A stretch of 10,698 nucleotides of DNA from NCBI GenBank assembly GCA_050692985.1, contig JBOGVZ010000017.1:1-10698 (forward strand), given 5' to 3'. Source of the DNA: JBOGVZ01 sp050692985 (GTDB lineage: Bacteria; Actinomycetota; UBA4738; CALAEC01). Each line of letters starts with the position of its first letter. Position 1 is the first letter of the stretch. The translations under genes were made by a program, and so were the position numbers. The notes beneath the pieces are model-generated. The model was not told the origin of the DNA, did not search any database, and worked only from the letters and a program-made list of their open reading frames with translations. Positions 1 to 5,863 of the stretch are shown in pieces.

Positions 1-121
1 CGGGGAAGTGGCGAGGGCCGGGGGACGCGCCCTTCCCGGGACCCTCACGAGAGACCTCTTTTCGCTCAGCGAGTTCTTTCGCTCGTTGCGTAGGCCGTCG
101 CTGACCTTTCCGCGACAGCCT

Positions 122-147
122 CTCAGTCCGGCACTGAGGTCTTTCTT
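122..147 (+). terminator. Possible weak intrinsic terminator
   Basis: CTCAGT (122-127) and ACTGAG (133-138) form a perfect 6-bp stem with a 5-base loop. It is followed by a pyrimidine-rich GTCTTTCTT, which is the most T-rich stretch after any hairpin in the window. The stem is short and the T tract is interrupted, so it is only a candidate terminator for whatever lies left of the window. It could equally be a regulatory hairpin upstream of the 235 gene. Confidence 0.3.
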
Positions 148-172
148 GGGAATTTGCAGTGGATGGTAGGAT
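143..172 (+). promoter_or_regulatory. Candidate promoter for the 60-residue zinc protein
   Basis: TTCTTG (143-148) is followed after 18 bp by TAGGAT (167-172), which fits the TANNNT -10 pattern of actinobacterial housekeeping promoters. The -35 match is poor. Transcription would start near 180, giving a leader of about 55 nt that begins with the perfect inverted repeat at 179-194. Confidence 0.35.
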
Positions 173-178
173 TATGTC

Positions 179-194
179 GGGTCCGGATGGACCC
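179..194. repeat. Perfect 6-bp inverted repeat (GGGTCC / GGACCC)
   Basis: GGGTCC at 179-184, loop GGAT, and GGACCC at 189-194. If the -10 at 167-172 is real, the repeat starts within a few bases of the transcription start. It could then be an operator or a 5'-terminal hairpin stabilising the mRNA. No T tract follows, so it is not a terminator. Confidence 0.4.
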
Positions 195-234
195 TGATCC
201 TGCGCCTTCTTGACCGGAACAGGGGAACCCTCAG

Positions 235-417
235 ATGGCCAAAGAGATGCGTCAGACGCCCGCCGAGCCGAGGGACGAGCGCGAAACCGCGGACGAGCGC
301 TCCGCTTGCAGCGTGTGCGGGACGAAGCTCTCCAGCTACAACCCCGGCCCCAACTGCTGGCAGCACACGATCGGCTATCCGTGGCGGGGCCCCTCCGCCA
401 AGCCCCGCTACGACTGA
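235..417 (+). CDS. Small CCCH putative zinc-binding protein (60 aa)
   Basis: This gives a 60-residue soluble protein with a charged, probably disordered N-terminus (residues 1-22). It is followed by one compact Cys/His cluster: C25-x2-C28, then C41-x2-H44 in the context GTKLSSYNPGPNCWQH, and a short aromatic, basic tail. The spacing fits a single zinc site, and the YNPGPNCW stretch resembles small conserved actinobacterial proteins of unknown role. The ATG at 235 is preceded by a Shine-Dalgarno-like AGGGGA (221-226) at 8 nt, which supports this start over the overlapping longer frame. The gene converges on the acyl-CoA dehydrogenase, the two stop codons being only 3 bp apart. No function can be assigned; DNA, RNA or protein binding are all possible. 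Codon use matches the neighbours. Confidence 0.7.
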   Translation: MAKEMRQTPAEPRDERETADERSACSVCGTKLSSYNPGPNCWQHTIGYPWRGPSAKPRYD

Positions 418-420
418 CCG

Positions 421-2016
421 TTACAGCCCCACGAGCTCCTCGTATCCCTGGTCGAGGTCGAGGGCGGCCTGCTCCATCCCCGGGATGAGGAAGCCGTCCA
501 CCCACAGGCGAGCCACCTGCCGTTCGCGGTCGGTGCCCCGCTCGCCGGCCTCCACCAGCAGGGCTCCCCGGTAGGCCAGGGCCAGCCGCTCCACCAGGAC
601 CCGGGCCGAGGCCTGATCGCCTGCCAGGACCGGCCCGGCCTCGACCTCCAGGCGGTCCAGGGCCTGGGCCACCTGCTTGGCGGAGGTGGCCAGGTCCCCG
701 TTCGCCGGCAGGCGCGAGCGGGCGTCGGCCACGAGCGCCGTGAGCGTGTCCTCCCCGGCCATGGAGCGCACCGTGTCGAGCACCAGGACGTTGGTCGTGC
801 CCTCCCAGATCGGCAGCACCTGGGCGTCCCGGAGCAGGCGGGGGGTCGGCTGCTCCTCGATGTACCCGTTGCCCCCCAGGAGCTCCATGGCCTCGCTGGC
901 GGCGCGGACGGCGAACTTGCCCGTGATGAGCTTGGCGATGGGGGTCAGCACACGCAGCATGCGCCGGTCCCGTTCGGTGGCGCCGCCCCCGTCCACCAGG
1001 TCGAGGAACCCGGCGGTCTCGAACACCAGGGCGTTGTTGGCCTCCAGCTCGACCTGGAACCGTGCCAGGTCCTGCATGGCCAGCGGCTGGCGGGCCACCG
1101 GGGCGCCGAAGGCCTCTCGGTCGCGGGTCGACGCCAGGGCCTCGCGGAGGGCCCGCCTGGCCCCGCCCACCGAGGCCACCGCGTTGTAGATCCGGGAGAT
1201 GTTGAACAGCTCGGCGGCCACCCGGATGCCCCGGCCCCGCTGGCCCACCGGGTACCCCAGCGCCCCGTCGTACACGACCTCACCGGTGGGCATGGAGGCC
1301 ACCCCCAGCTTGTCCTTCAGCCGCTCGATCCGGAAGCGGTTCCGCTCCCCGTCGACCTCGGCGGGGACCAGGAACACCGTGAGACCCTCCGGGGCCCGGC
1401 CGATCGTCAGGATCAGCCCGGCGTCCACGTTCGAGCAGAACCACTTCTCCCCGTACAGGCGCCAGGCCCCGCCCTCCTCCCGGGCCTCCGTCTCCACCCG
1501 CGACAGGTCGGAGCCGCCGGCCTTCTCGGTCATGAACATGGCCCCCTGGACCAGGGAGTCGTCGGTGGCGGTCAACCTGGGGACGAACCGTCGGGCCAGG
1601 TCGGGGTCGAAGGTCTCCAGGATGCGGACCACGCCGTCGGTGCAGGCCACCGGGCAGTACAGGCCGGCCTCGCCCTGGGCGAACAGGTATCCCAGGGCGA
1701 ACTTGACCACCTGGGGGAAGGGTCCCTGGGCATCGGACGGGCGGACCAGGCCGAAGCCGTAGGCGGCCCGGGTCATCTCCTCGTAGGCGGGGTGGTAGAC
1801 GACCCGGTCCACCCGCCGCCCCTGGGAGTCGTAGCGCTCCAGGACCGGGCGGTGGCGGTCCGCGACGGGGGCCCGAGGGGCGAAGAAGCCGGGTGCCAGC
1901 TCTCCCATCTCCTCGAGCAGCGGCTCGGCCCGGGCCAGGGGGCCGGGATCCGCCCGGGCGGCCACCGCCCGCCGCAGCGGCTCGTCGTCCCGCCACCAGT
2001 TCACGGTGGCCATCAT
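421..2016 (-). CDS. Acyl-CoA dehydrogenase family flavoprotein, AidB-like
   Basis: A 531-residue member of the acyl-CoA dehydrogenase superfamily, close in length to E. coli AidB (541). Visible landmarks are the extended N-terminal region (residues 1-100), the flavin/substrate motif MFMTEKAGGSD (about 160-170), the KWFCSN strand (191-196), the FNISRIYNAVASVGGARRAL helix start (271-290), GGNGYIEEQPTPRLLRDA (381-398) and IWEGTTNVLVLD (403-414). Glu405 is at the usual catalytic position. The TEK-x-GGSD plus IWEGTxN combination is typical of the AidB branch, whose members are alkylation-stress induced, bind DNA in E. coli, and have weak isovaleryl-CoA dehydrogenase activity. It could therefore act in acyl-CoA oxidation or in stress protection; the sequence does not decide. 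Start options are ATG 2016, ATG 2013 or GTG 2004. GTG 2004 lies 7 nt after a TATGAT and may be the true leaderless start. No Shine-Dalgarno is visible. Confidence 0.9.
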   Translation of the reverse strand: MMATVNWWRDDEPLRRAVAARADPGPLARAEPLLEEMGELAPGFFAPRAPVADRHRPVLERYDSQGRRVDRVVYHPAYEEMTRAAYGFGLVRPSDAQGPFPQVVKFALGYLFAQGEAGLYCPVACTDGVVRILETFDPDLARRFVPRLTATDDSLVQGAMFMTEKAGGSDLSRVETEAREEGGAWRLYGEKWFCSNVDAGLILTIGRAPEGLTVFLVPAEVDGERNRFRIERLKDKLGVASMPTGEVVYDGALGYPVGQRGRGIRVAAELFNISRIYNAVASVGGARRALREALASTRDREAFGAPVARQPLAMQDLARFQVELEANNALVFETAGFLDLVDGGGATERDRRMLRVLTPIAKLITGKFAVRAASEAMELLGGNGYIEEQPTPRLLRDAQVLPIWEGTTNVLVLDTVRSMAGEDTLTALVADARSRLPANGDLATSAKQVAQALDRLEVEAGPVLAGDQASARVLVERLALAYRGALLVEAGERGTDRERQVARLWVDGFLIPGMEQAALDLDQGYEELVGL

Positions 2017-2028
2017 ACTGGCCGGGTG
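2004..2028. promoter_or_regulatory. Compact divergent promoter region, overlapping -10 elements
   Basis: Between the divergent acyl-CoA dehydrogenase and PPOX genes there is almost no spacer. On the minus strand TATGAT occupies 2017-2012, 7 nt before a GTG at 2004. On the plus strand the overlapping CATACT (2014-2019) lies 6 nt before the GTG at 2026. Both could give leaderless transcripts from one AT-rich core. Only the minus-strand element matches TANNNT, and neither has a clear -35. Confidence 0.45.
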
Positions 2029-2445
2029 GAGGCCCACGAGATGCGCCGCCGGGCGGCCGAGGCCCGGGTGGCCCGGATGGCCACGGTCGATCCCGAGGGC
2101 CGTCCCCACGTGGTCCCCGTGGTGTTCGCCATCGACGGCGACGTCCTGTACTCGAGCGTCGACGAGAAGCCCAAGTCGACCAGGGACCTGCGGCGGATCC
2201 GCAACCTGCGGGCCAACCCGGTGGCCGAGGTGGTGGTCGACCACTACGAGGAGGACTGGGAGCGCATCTGGTGGGTCCGGCTGCGCGGCCGGGCCGAGAT
2301 CCTGGAGGAGGGACCCGAGCGCGGGCGCGGCCTCGAGCTGCTGGCCGGCAAGTATCCCCAGTACCGCGACCAGCCCCCCCAGGGGGTGGTGATCGCCCTG
2401 CGGATCGACCGCTGGCGGGGGTGGTCGTTCCGGCCGATAGAATGA
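2026..2445 (+). CDS. PPOX-class (split beta-barrel) flavin/F420 protein, Rv0121-like
   Basis: 139 residues with the pyridoxamine-5'-phosphate-oxidase-like split-barrel pattern. Landmarks are ARMATVDPEGRPHVVPVVF near the N-terminus, VLYSSVDEKPK, the helix STRDLRRIRNLRANP, then VVDHYEEDWERIWWVR and RGRAEIL. The DEKPK, VDHYxxDW and WWVR motifs are those I associate with the mycobacterial Rv0121-type 'probable F420-dependent' subgroup, so an F420 or flavin cofactor is likely and the substrate is unknown. The GTG at 2026 begins just before the conserved helix and was preferred over far-upstream in-frame codons that would run into the divergent gene; ATG 2041 is an alternative. No Shine-Dalgarno is present, consistent with leaderless initiation. 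Its stop overlaps the -10 of the next gene. Confidence 0.85.
   Translation: MEAHEMRRRAAEARVARMATVDPEGRPHVVPVVFAIDGDVLYSSVDEKPKSTRDLRRIRNLRANPVAEVVVDHYEEDWERIWWVRLRGRAEILEEGPERGRGLELLAGKYPQYRDQPPQGVVIALRIDRWRGWSFRPIE
2438..2443 (+). promoter_or_regulatory. -10 element (TAGAAT) for the receiver-like operon
   Basis: TAGAAT overlaps the end of the PPOX gene and ends 9 nt before the ATG at 2453. That ATG has no Shine-Dalgarno, so a leaderless transcript is likely. No good -35 is present 16-18 bp upstream. Confidence 0.45.
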
Positions 2446-2452
2446 CCGCGGC

Positions 2453-2860
2453 ATGAAGGCCCTGGTGATCTCGGCCGACCCGACCCTGCGGGATCTGCTC
2501 CGGGTGGCGCTCCGCAGCGCCGAACGGCGCACCGGCGGGACCTGGGAGTACCTGGAGGCCTCGAACGGGGTGCGGGGGATCCGCACGGCCTGGCGGGAGC
2601 GACCGGACGTGGTGGTGGCCGACGAGATCGCCTCCGGGGCCGGGGCATTCGCCGTGGCCAAGGACCTTCGGGGGGCGCCCGAGCCGTTCCCGGGGGCGGT
2701 GATCATCGTGCTGGCCCGGGGGCTGGACGACTGGCTGGCCCGGTGGTCGGGCGCCGACGCCTGGCTGACCAGGCCTGTGGACCCGTTCCTGCTGTCGGAC
2801 ACCGTGGTCCGGCTGGTGGAGGAGCGCGCTTCGGAGACGGCCGACAAGGAGACCGCATGA
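2453..2860 (+). CDS. Degenerate receiver (CheY-like) domain protein
   Basis: 135 residues forming a stand-alone receiver-like fold: beta-1 MKALVISADP, helix TLRDLLRVALRSA, beta-3 DVVVADE, beta-4 AVIIVLARG, beta-5 AWLTRPVD, and a charged C-terminal helix. Asp57 is where CheY-type receivers carry the phospho-acceptor. However, the acidic pair is reduced to Asp9 (preceded by Ala), the Thr/Ser switch is Ala88, and the conserved Lys before Pro is Arg107. These changes suggest an atypical or pseudo-receiver that may not follow normal phosphorelay chemistry. No output domain and no histidine kinase are nearby. It overlaps the next gene by ATGA, so translation is probably coupled. The start has no Shine-Dalgarno but has TAGAAT 9 nt upstream. 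Function is unknown; protein-protein signalling is the best guess. Confidence 0.75.
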   Translation: MKALVISADPTLRDLLRVALRSAERRTGGTWEYLEASNGVRGIRTAWRERPDVVVADEIASGAGAFAVAKDLRGAPEPFPGAVIIVLARGLDDWLARWSGADAWLTRPVDPFLLSDTVVRLVEERASETADKETA

Positions 2861-3144
2861 GGATCCGGGGAACGTGCACGAACTGCGGCCGGGAGTTCAT
2901 GCCCCAGCAGGTGATCGCGTCCGGGGGACACTGCCCGTGGTGCGGCATGGCATTCAACCGCGACTACACCTCCCTGCTGGTCCGGGCCCTCCGTCAGGCC
3001 AACGAGACCGGTGACGCCCTGGAGGCGGCCCTCAAGGACATGGGGGCCATCGAGGGACTGGCCATGGAGCTCGACGAGGGCAGCATCCTCGAGCCGCTCC
3101 GGGAGGCCCTCCGCCAGGTCCGGCGCCGCCGGGCCCGCGTCTGA
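2857..3144 (+). CDS. Small zinc-ribbon protein with helical tail (95 aa)
   Basis: The N-terminal third carries two CxxC knuckles, C7-x2-C10 and C26-x2-C29 (CTNCG and CPWCG), which is a classic treble-clef or zinc-ribbon arrangement. Residues 36-90 are predicted helical and end in a basic run (RRRRARV). The ATG at 2857 overlaps the previous stop (ATGA) and is preceded by AAGGAG (2846-2851) at 5 nt, so the start is well supported. It is co-transcribed with the pseudo-receiver, which suggests the two proteins work together. The basic tail and zinc site would fit nucleic-acid binding, but that is inference; I do not recognise a named family. Confidence 0.75.
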   Translation: MRIRGTCTNCGREFMPQQVIASGGHCPWCGMAFNRDYTSLLVRALRQANETGDALEAALKDMGAIEGLAMELDEGSILEPLREALRQVRRRRARV

Positions 3145-3153
3145 AGCGCACCG

Positions 3154-4053
3154 GTGAGCCCCGTCCTGGTCGGCACGGCGTCCTGGACGGACAAGACCCT
3201 GCTGGAATCGGGGTGGTACCCGCCCGAGGCCACCACGCCCGAGGAGCGGCTGAAGTTCTACGCCTCCCGGTTCCCGGTGGTGGAGGTGGACTCGACGTAC
3301 TACGGGCTGCCCAGCGAGCGGAACGCGGTGCTGTGGGTGGAGCGAACCCCCAAGAACTTCACGTTCGACGTGAAGGCCTTCTCGCTGATGACCGGGCACC
3401 CGGTGCTGGTCCGGGGGCTCCCCAAGGCCGTGAAGGAGTCCCTGCCGAAGGACGCCGGCCCCCGGATCTCGGCCGACAAGATCCCCCCCGATGCGGCCGG
3501 CGAGCTGTGGGAGATGTTCCGCCGGGCCCTGATGCCGCTGCACTCCGCGGGCAAGCTCGGCGTGGTGATGTTCCAGTACCCGCAATGGTTCTTCCCCGGC
3601 CGCGACTCCAGGGAGAAGATCCTGGAGGCCCGGGACCGGCTGGGCGACTACCGGATCGCCGTGGAGTTCCGCCAGGCCTCGTGGTTCAAGGACACCGACG
3701 CCACCCGCAAGACCCTGGACTTCCTGCGAGCGGAGGACATCCCGTTCGTGTGCGTGGACATGCCCCAGGGGTTCGGCACCAGCGTGCCCCCGATCGCCGA
3801 GGCCACCTCGGGGCGGTTCGCCCTGGTGCGGTTCCACGGCCGGCGCTCGGAGACGTGGACGAAGAAGGACATCCACCCCACCGAGCGGTTCCGATACGAC
3901 TACTCGGACCGGGAGCTGGGGGAGTGGGTCCCCAGGGTGCGGGCCCTGGGCGAGCAGGCCCGGGAGACCCACGCCCTGTTCAACAACTGCTACCGCGACT
4001 ACGCCACCCGCAACGCCGCCACGTTCGCCGACCTCATCGAGGCCGAGGAGTGA
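3154..4053 (+). CDS. DUF72 / YecE family TIM-barrel protein
   Basis: 299 residues, normal length for the family. The opening GTASWTD, then YPPE...LKFYASRFPVVEVDSTYYGLPS, is the diagnostic DUF72 N-terminus. Later blocks also match: NFTFDVKAF, LGVVMFQYPQWF, YRIAVEFRQASWF, PFVCVDMPQG, FALVRFHGR and the C-terminal ALFNNCYRDYATRNA. DUF72 proteins form a TIM-barrel-like fold and their biochemical role is not established. The GTG at 3154 puts the first strand at residue 4, as expected, and follows the zinc-ribbon stop by 9 bp; only a weak GAAG lies upstream, so translation is probably coupled. The stop overlaps the next gene (GTGA). Confidence 0.92.
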   Translation: MSPVLVGTASWTDKTLLESGWYPPEATTPEERLKFYASRFPVVEVDSTYYGLPSERNAVLWVERTPKNFTFDVKAFSLMTGHPVLVRGLPKAVKESLPKDAGPRISADKIPPDAAGELWEMFRRALMPLHSAGKLGVVMFQYPQWFFPGRDSREKILEARDRLGDYRIAVEFRQASWFKDTDATRKTLDFLRAEDIPFVCVDMPQGFGTSVPPIAEATSGRFALVRFHGRRSETWTKKDIHPTERFRYDYSDRELGEWVPRVRALGEQARETHALFNNCYRDYATRNAATFADLIEAEE

Positions 4054-4250
4054 GCGACCGGCCGTACCGCGTGGAGGCCGAGCGAGAGGAGGGGGAGTGG
4101 ACGGTGCGGATCGTCGACGACGGCGACCGGGAGGTGTTCCGGCGCGCCTGTGCCGACGAAGCCCAGGCCCGGCTCCTGGAGTCCACGGTCCGCCAGCACC
4201 TGCGGTGGCTGTCCCCCGAGCGGTTCCGCCAGTACTACCGCCTGCCGTAG
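4050..4250 (+). CDS. Conserved small unknown protein (66 aa)
   Basis: 66 residues, highly charged, beginning SDRPYRVEAEREEGEWTVRIVDD and ending LSPERFRQYYRLP. The pattern suggests two or three short strands (YRVEAE, EWTVRIVD, EVFRRA) followed by a helix (EAQARLLESTVRQHLRWL), roughly a beta-beta-beta-alpha layout. I see no metal or catalytic motif. The GTG overlaps the DUF72 stop by 4 bp (GTGA), and a purine-rich GAGGCCGAGGAG precedes it, so it is translationally coupled to DUF72 and may assist it. This reading of the frame uses only the tail of a longer spurious open frame that crosses DUF72 in another phase. No function can be named. Confidence 0.7.
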   Translation: MSDRPYRVEAEREEGEWTVRIVDDGDREVFRRACADEAQARLLESTVRQHLRWLSPERFRQYYRLP

Positions 4251-4253
4251 CGG

Positions 4254-4259
4254 TACGCT
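4254..4259 (+). promoter_or_regulatory. -10 element (TACGCT) for the 35-aa membrane protein
   Basis: TACGCT ends 7 nt before the ATG at 4267, which has no Shine-Dalgarno. This is the spacing expected for a leaderless actinobacterial transcript. No good -35 is visible. Confidence 0.45.
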
Positions 4260-4266
4260 ACGGGCG

Positions 4267-4374
4267 ATGGGCTTCAACCCGATGCAGCGGGGGAAGGTCA
4301 AGCCGGCCGACCTGGCCGTGTTCCTGATCGCCCTGGCCGTGATCGCGGCCGTCGTCCTGTGGGCGGTCCTGTAG
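4267..4374 (+). CDS. Single-pass small membrane protein (35 aa)
   Basis: Only 35 residues: a basic amphipathic N-terminus (MGFNPMQRGKVKPAD) followed by one hydrophobic helix of about 20 residues (LAVFLIALAV... to the end). By the positive-inside rule the N-terminus should face the cytoplasm, with the helix anchored in the membrane and no extracytoplasmic domain. The basic 'GFNP...R...' start followed by a membrane helix resembles small uncharacterised actinobacterial proteins, which argues that it is a genuine gene despite its size. It has its own candidate promoter (TACGCT) and ends 9 bp before the next gene. Function is unknown. Confidence 0.65.
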   Translation: MGFNPMQRGKVKPADLAVFLIALAVIAAVVLWAVL

Positions 4375-4383
4375 GCGGGGAGG

Positions 4384-5376
4384 ATGCCCGAGGTCCTGAT
4401 CGTCGGCCAGGCGGAGGTGCCCGACCTCCTGCCGATGGACCGGTGCATCGACCTGATGGCCGACACGCTGTCCGCCGTGGCCCGGGGAGAGGCCGAGCTC
4501 CCGCTCCGGCAGATGGTTCCCCTCCCCGCCGGCATCCTGGCGACGATGCCCGCGTCCATCTTCGGGGTGGCCGGGGTCAAGGTCATCACGGTGTTCCCCG
4601 GCAACGAGGGTACCGAGCTGGACTCCCATCAGGGGATCGTGGTGCTGTACGAGATGGAGCGCGGCACCCCCCTGGCGCTGGTGGACGCCACCTCGGTGAC
4701 GGCCGTCCGCACCGCCGCGGTCAGCGGCGCGGCCACCAGGGCCCTGGCCCGGGAGGATGCCGGCGACCTGGCCATCCTGGGGTCGGGGACCCAGGCCCGC
4801 ACCCACCTGGAGGCCATGGCCGCGGTGCGGGACCTGCGCCGGGTCCGCGTGTGGAGCCGGACGGCAGAGAACGCGCACCGGTTCGCCGAGCGCGGGTCGG
4901 AGCACCGCGGGACTCCGGTCGAGGTGGTGGCATCAGCAAAGGAGGCGGTGGAAGGCGCGGACATCGTGTGCACGACGACCTCGGCCCGGGAGCCGGTGCT
5001 GCTGGGGGAGTGGCTCTCGCCGGGCGCGCACGTGAACGCCGTGGGCTACGGAGGTCGCGAGGGTCGTGAGCTGGATGGGGCGGCGGTGGCCCGGGCGCGG
5101 ATGTTCGGGGACCGCCGGGAGTCGGTGGAGAACGAGTCCGGCGACTACCTGCTGGCCCGGGCCGAGAGGGCCATCGGCGCGGACCACCTGGCGGGGGAGC
5201 TGGGCGAGGTGCTGACCGGGAAGGTGGAGGGTCGCACGTCGCCGGAGGACATCACCCTGTTCGAATCGCTGGGCCTGGCTGTGGAGGACGTGGCCGCGGT
5301 GAAGCTCATCCACGAGACGGCCGCGGCCACCGGCGCCGGAACCCGCGTAGACCTCGGCGGCCTCCGCCAGGAGTGA
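4384..5376 (+). CDS. Ornithine cyclodeaminase / mu-crystallin family NAD(P)-dependent enzyme
   Basis: 330 residues, full length for the family. R42 (PLRQM), K66 (GVKVITVFPGN) and R109 (AVRTAAVSG) occur with exactly the spacing of the substrate-binding residues R45, K69 and R112 of Pseudomonas putida ornithine cyclodeaminase. The Rossmann motif GSGTQA is at 133-138. The catalytic Asp228 of true cyclodeaminase aligns here with a Gly (VGYGGREGREL, about residue 223), so ornithine cyclisation is unlikely. An amino-acid or imino-acid dehydrogenase/ketimine reductase activity is more plausible; the substrate cannot be read from sequence. An in-frame TAG at 4372 limits the start to ATG 4384. The purine run GGGGAGG directly abuts this ATG with no spacer, which is unusual and suggests reinitiation from the preceding small gene. 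Confidence 0.88.
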   Translation: MPEVLIVGQAEVPDLLPMDRCIDLMADTLSAVARGEAELPLRQMVPLPAGILATMPASIFGVAGVKVITVFPGNEGTELDSHQGIVVLYEMERGTPLALVDATSVTAVRTAAVSGAATRALAREDAGDLAILGSGTQARTHLEAMAAVRDLRRVRVWSRTAENAHRFAERGSEHRGTPVEVVASAKEAVEGADIVCTTTSAREPVLLGEWLSPGAHVNAVGYGGREGRELDGAAVARARMFGDRRESVENESGDYLLARAERAIGADHLAGELGEVLTGKVEGRTSPEDITLFESLGLAVEDVAAVKLIHETAAATGAGTRVDLGGLRQE

Positions 5377-5378
5377 CG

Positions 5379-5393
5379 GCCCGGGCGCCGGGC
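5379..5393. terminator. GC-rich hairpin after the cyclodeaminase-family gene
   Basis: GCCCGG, loop GCG, CCGGGC: a perfect 6-bp stem beginning 3 bases after the TGA. There is no T tract, so it is at best a weak or Rho-assisted terminator, or an mRNA-stabilising 3' stem. Confidence 0.35.
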
Positions 5394-5446
5394 GGTCCCG
5401 CGGCCTCGGGTCACAGTGGTAACCGATAGAACGGAAGGAGGAGGAC

Positions 5447-5863
5447 ATGCTGGCGGATCATCCGATCTACACGTCGATCCCCGTGAGCGACCTCCGGCGG
5501 GCCACTGACTGGTACCGGGAGAAGCTGGGGTTCGAGCCGGCGGAGGACCCGCCCGTGCCCCATGGGGACGAGGGGGTGTACTTCGACGCCGGGGCGGGGA
5601 CGAGGTTCTACCTGTTCCCCACCAGGGCGACGGCCGGGGCCGGGCACACCGTGGCCGAGTTCGCCGTAGGGGACAGCTTCGACCAGGTCGTCGAGGAGCT
5701 CCGGGGCCGAGGGGTGACCTTCGAGGAGTACGACATCCCCGGGATCAAGGTGGAGAACGCCGTAGCCCACTTTCCCCCTCCCCAGGCCCACCGAGCAGTG
5801 TGGTTCAAGGACTCCGAGGGGAACGTCCTGGCGATCGGCTCCTACGCTCCCGGCGCGGCCTAG
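5447..5863 (+). CDS. VOC / glyoxalase-fold protein
   Basis: 138 residues with the vicinal-oxygen-chelate pattern of two beta-alpha-beta-beta-beta modules. The first is HPIYTSIPVSDLRRATDWYREKLGF, then VYFDAGAGTRFYLFP. The second is HTVAEFAVGDSFDQVVEELRGRGVTF, then HRAVWFKDSEGNVLAIGSY. The VSDLxRAxxWYxxKLGF and FxDxEGNxLAI signatures are diagnostic of the superfamily, whose members bind a divalent metal and act as lyases, dioxygenases or resistance/binding proteins; the specific reaction is unknown. The ATG has one of the best Shine-Dalgarno sequences in the window (AGGAGG at 5436-5441, 5-nt spacer). A 70-bp gap with a GC hairpin separates it from the upstream gene, so it may have its own promoter. 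Its TAG overlaps the stop of the convergent thiolase. Confidence 0.88.
   Translation: MLADHPIYTSIPVSDLRRATDWYREKLGFEPAEDPPVPHGDEGVYFDAGAGTRFYLFPTRATAGAGHTVAEFAVGDSFDQVVEELRGRGVTFEEYDIPGIKVENAVAHFPPPQAHRAVWFKDSEGNVLAIGSYAPGAA

Larger units (their letters stand above)
1..234. other. Non-coding stretch upstream of the first gene, with short hairpins
   Basis: No frame here has convincing coding character. Frame 2 is open from the left edge to the TAG at 167-169, but its third positions lose the strong G/C bias seen in the real genes, and T-rich runs (TTCTTT, TCTTTCTT) break the usual composition. Small inverted repeats are visible: TCGC/GCGA at 62-72, GTCGC/GCGAC at about 98-117, CTCAGT/ACTGAG at 122-138, and GGGTCC/GGACCC at 179-194. 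It could be the tail of an unseen upstream transcript followed by a promoter region, or part of a structured RNA that I do not recognise. Confidence 0.5.

Noticed and set aside
2..169. Open frame from the left edge, possible C-terminus of an upstream gene
   Set aside because: Third-position G/C bias fades, T-rich runs appear, and no motif is recognisable; kept only as a remark on the non-coding stretch.
421..3972. Very long minus-strand open frame (1183 codons) continuing past the acyl-CoA dehydrogenase
   Set aside because: Only 421-2016 matches a protein family. The upstream part is antisense to the PPOX, receiver, zinc-ribbon and DUF72 genes, is rich in Pro, Arg and Gly, and has no family features; long antisense frames are expected at this GC content.
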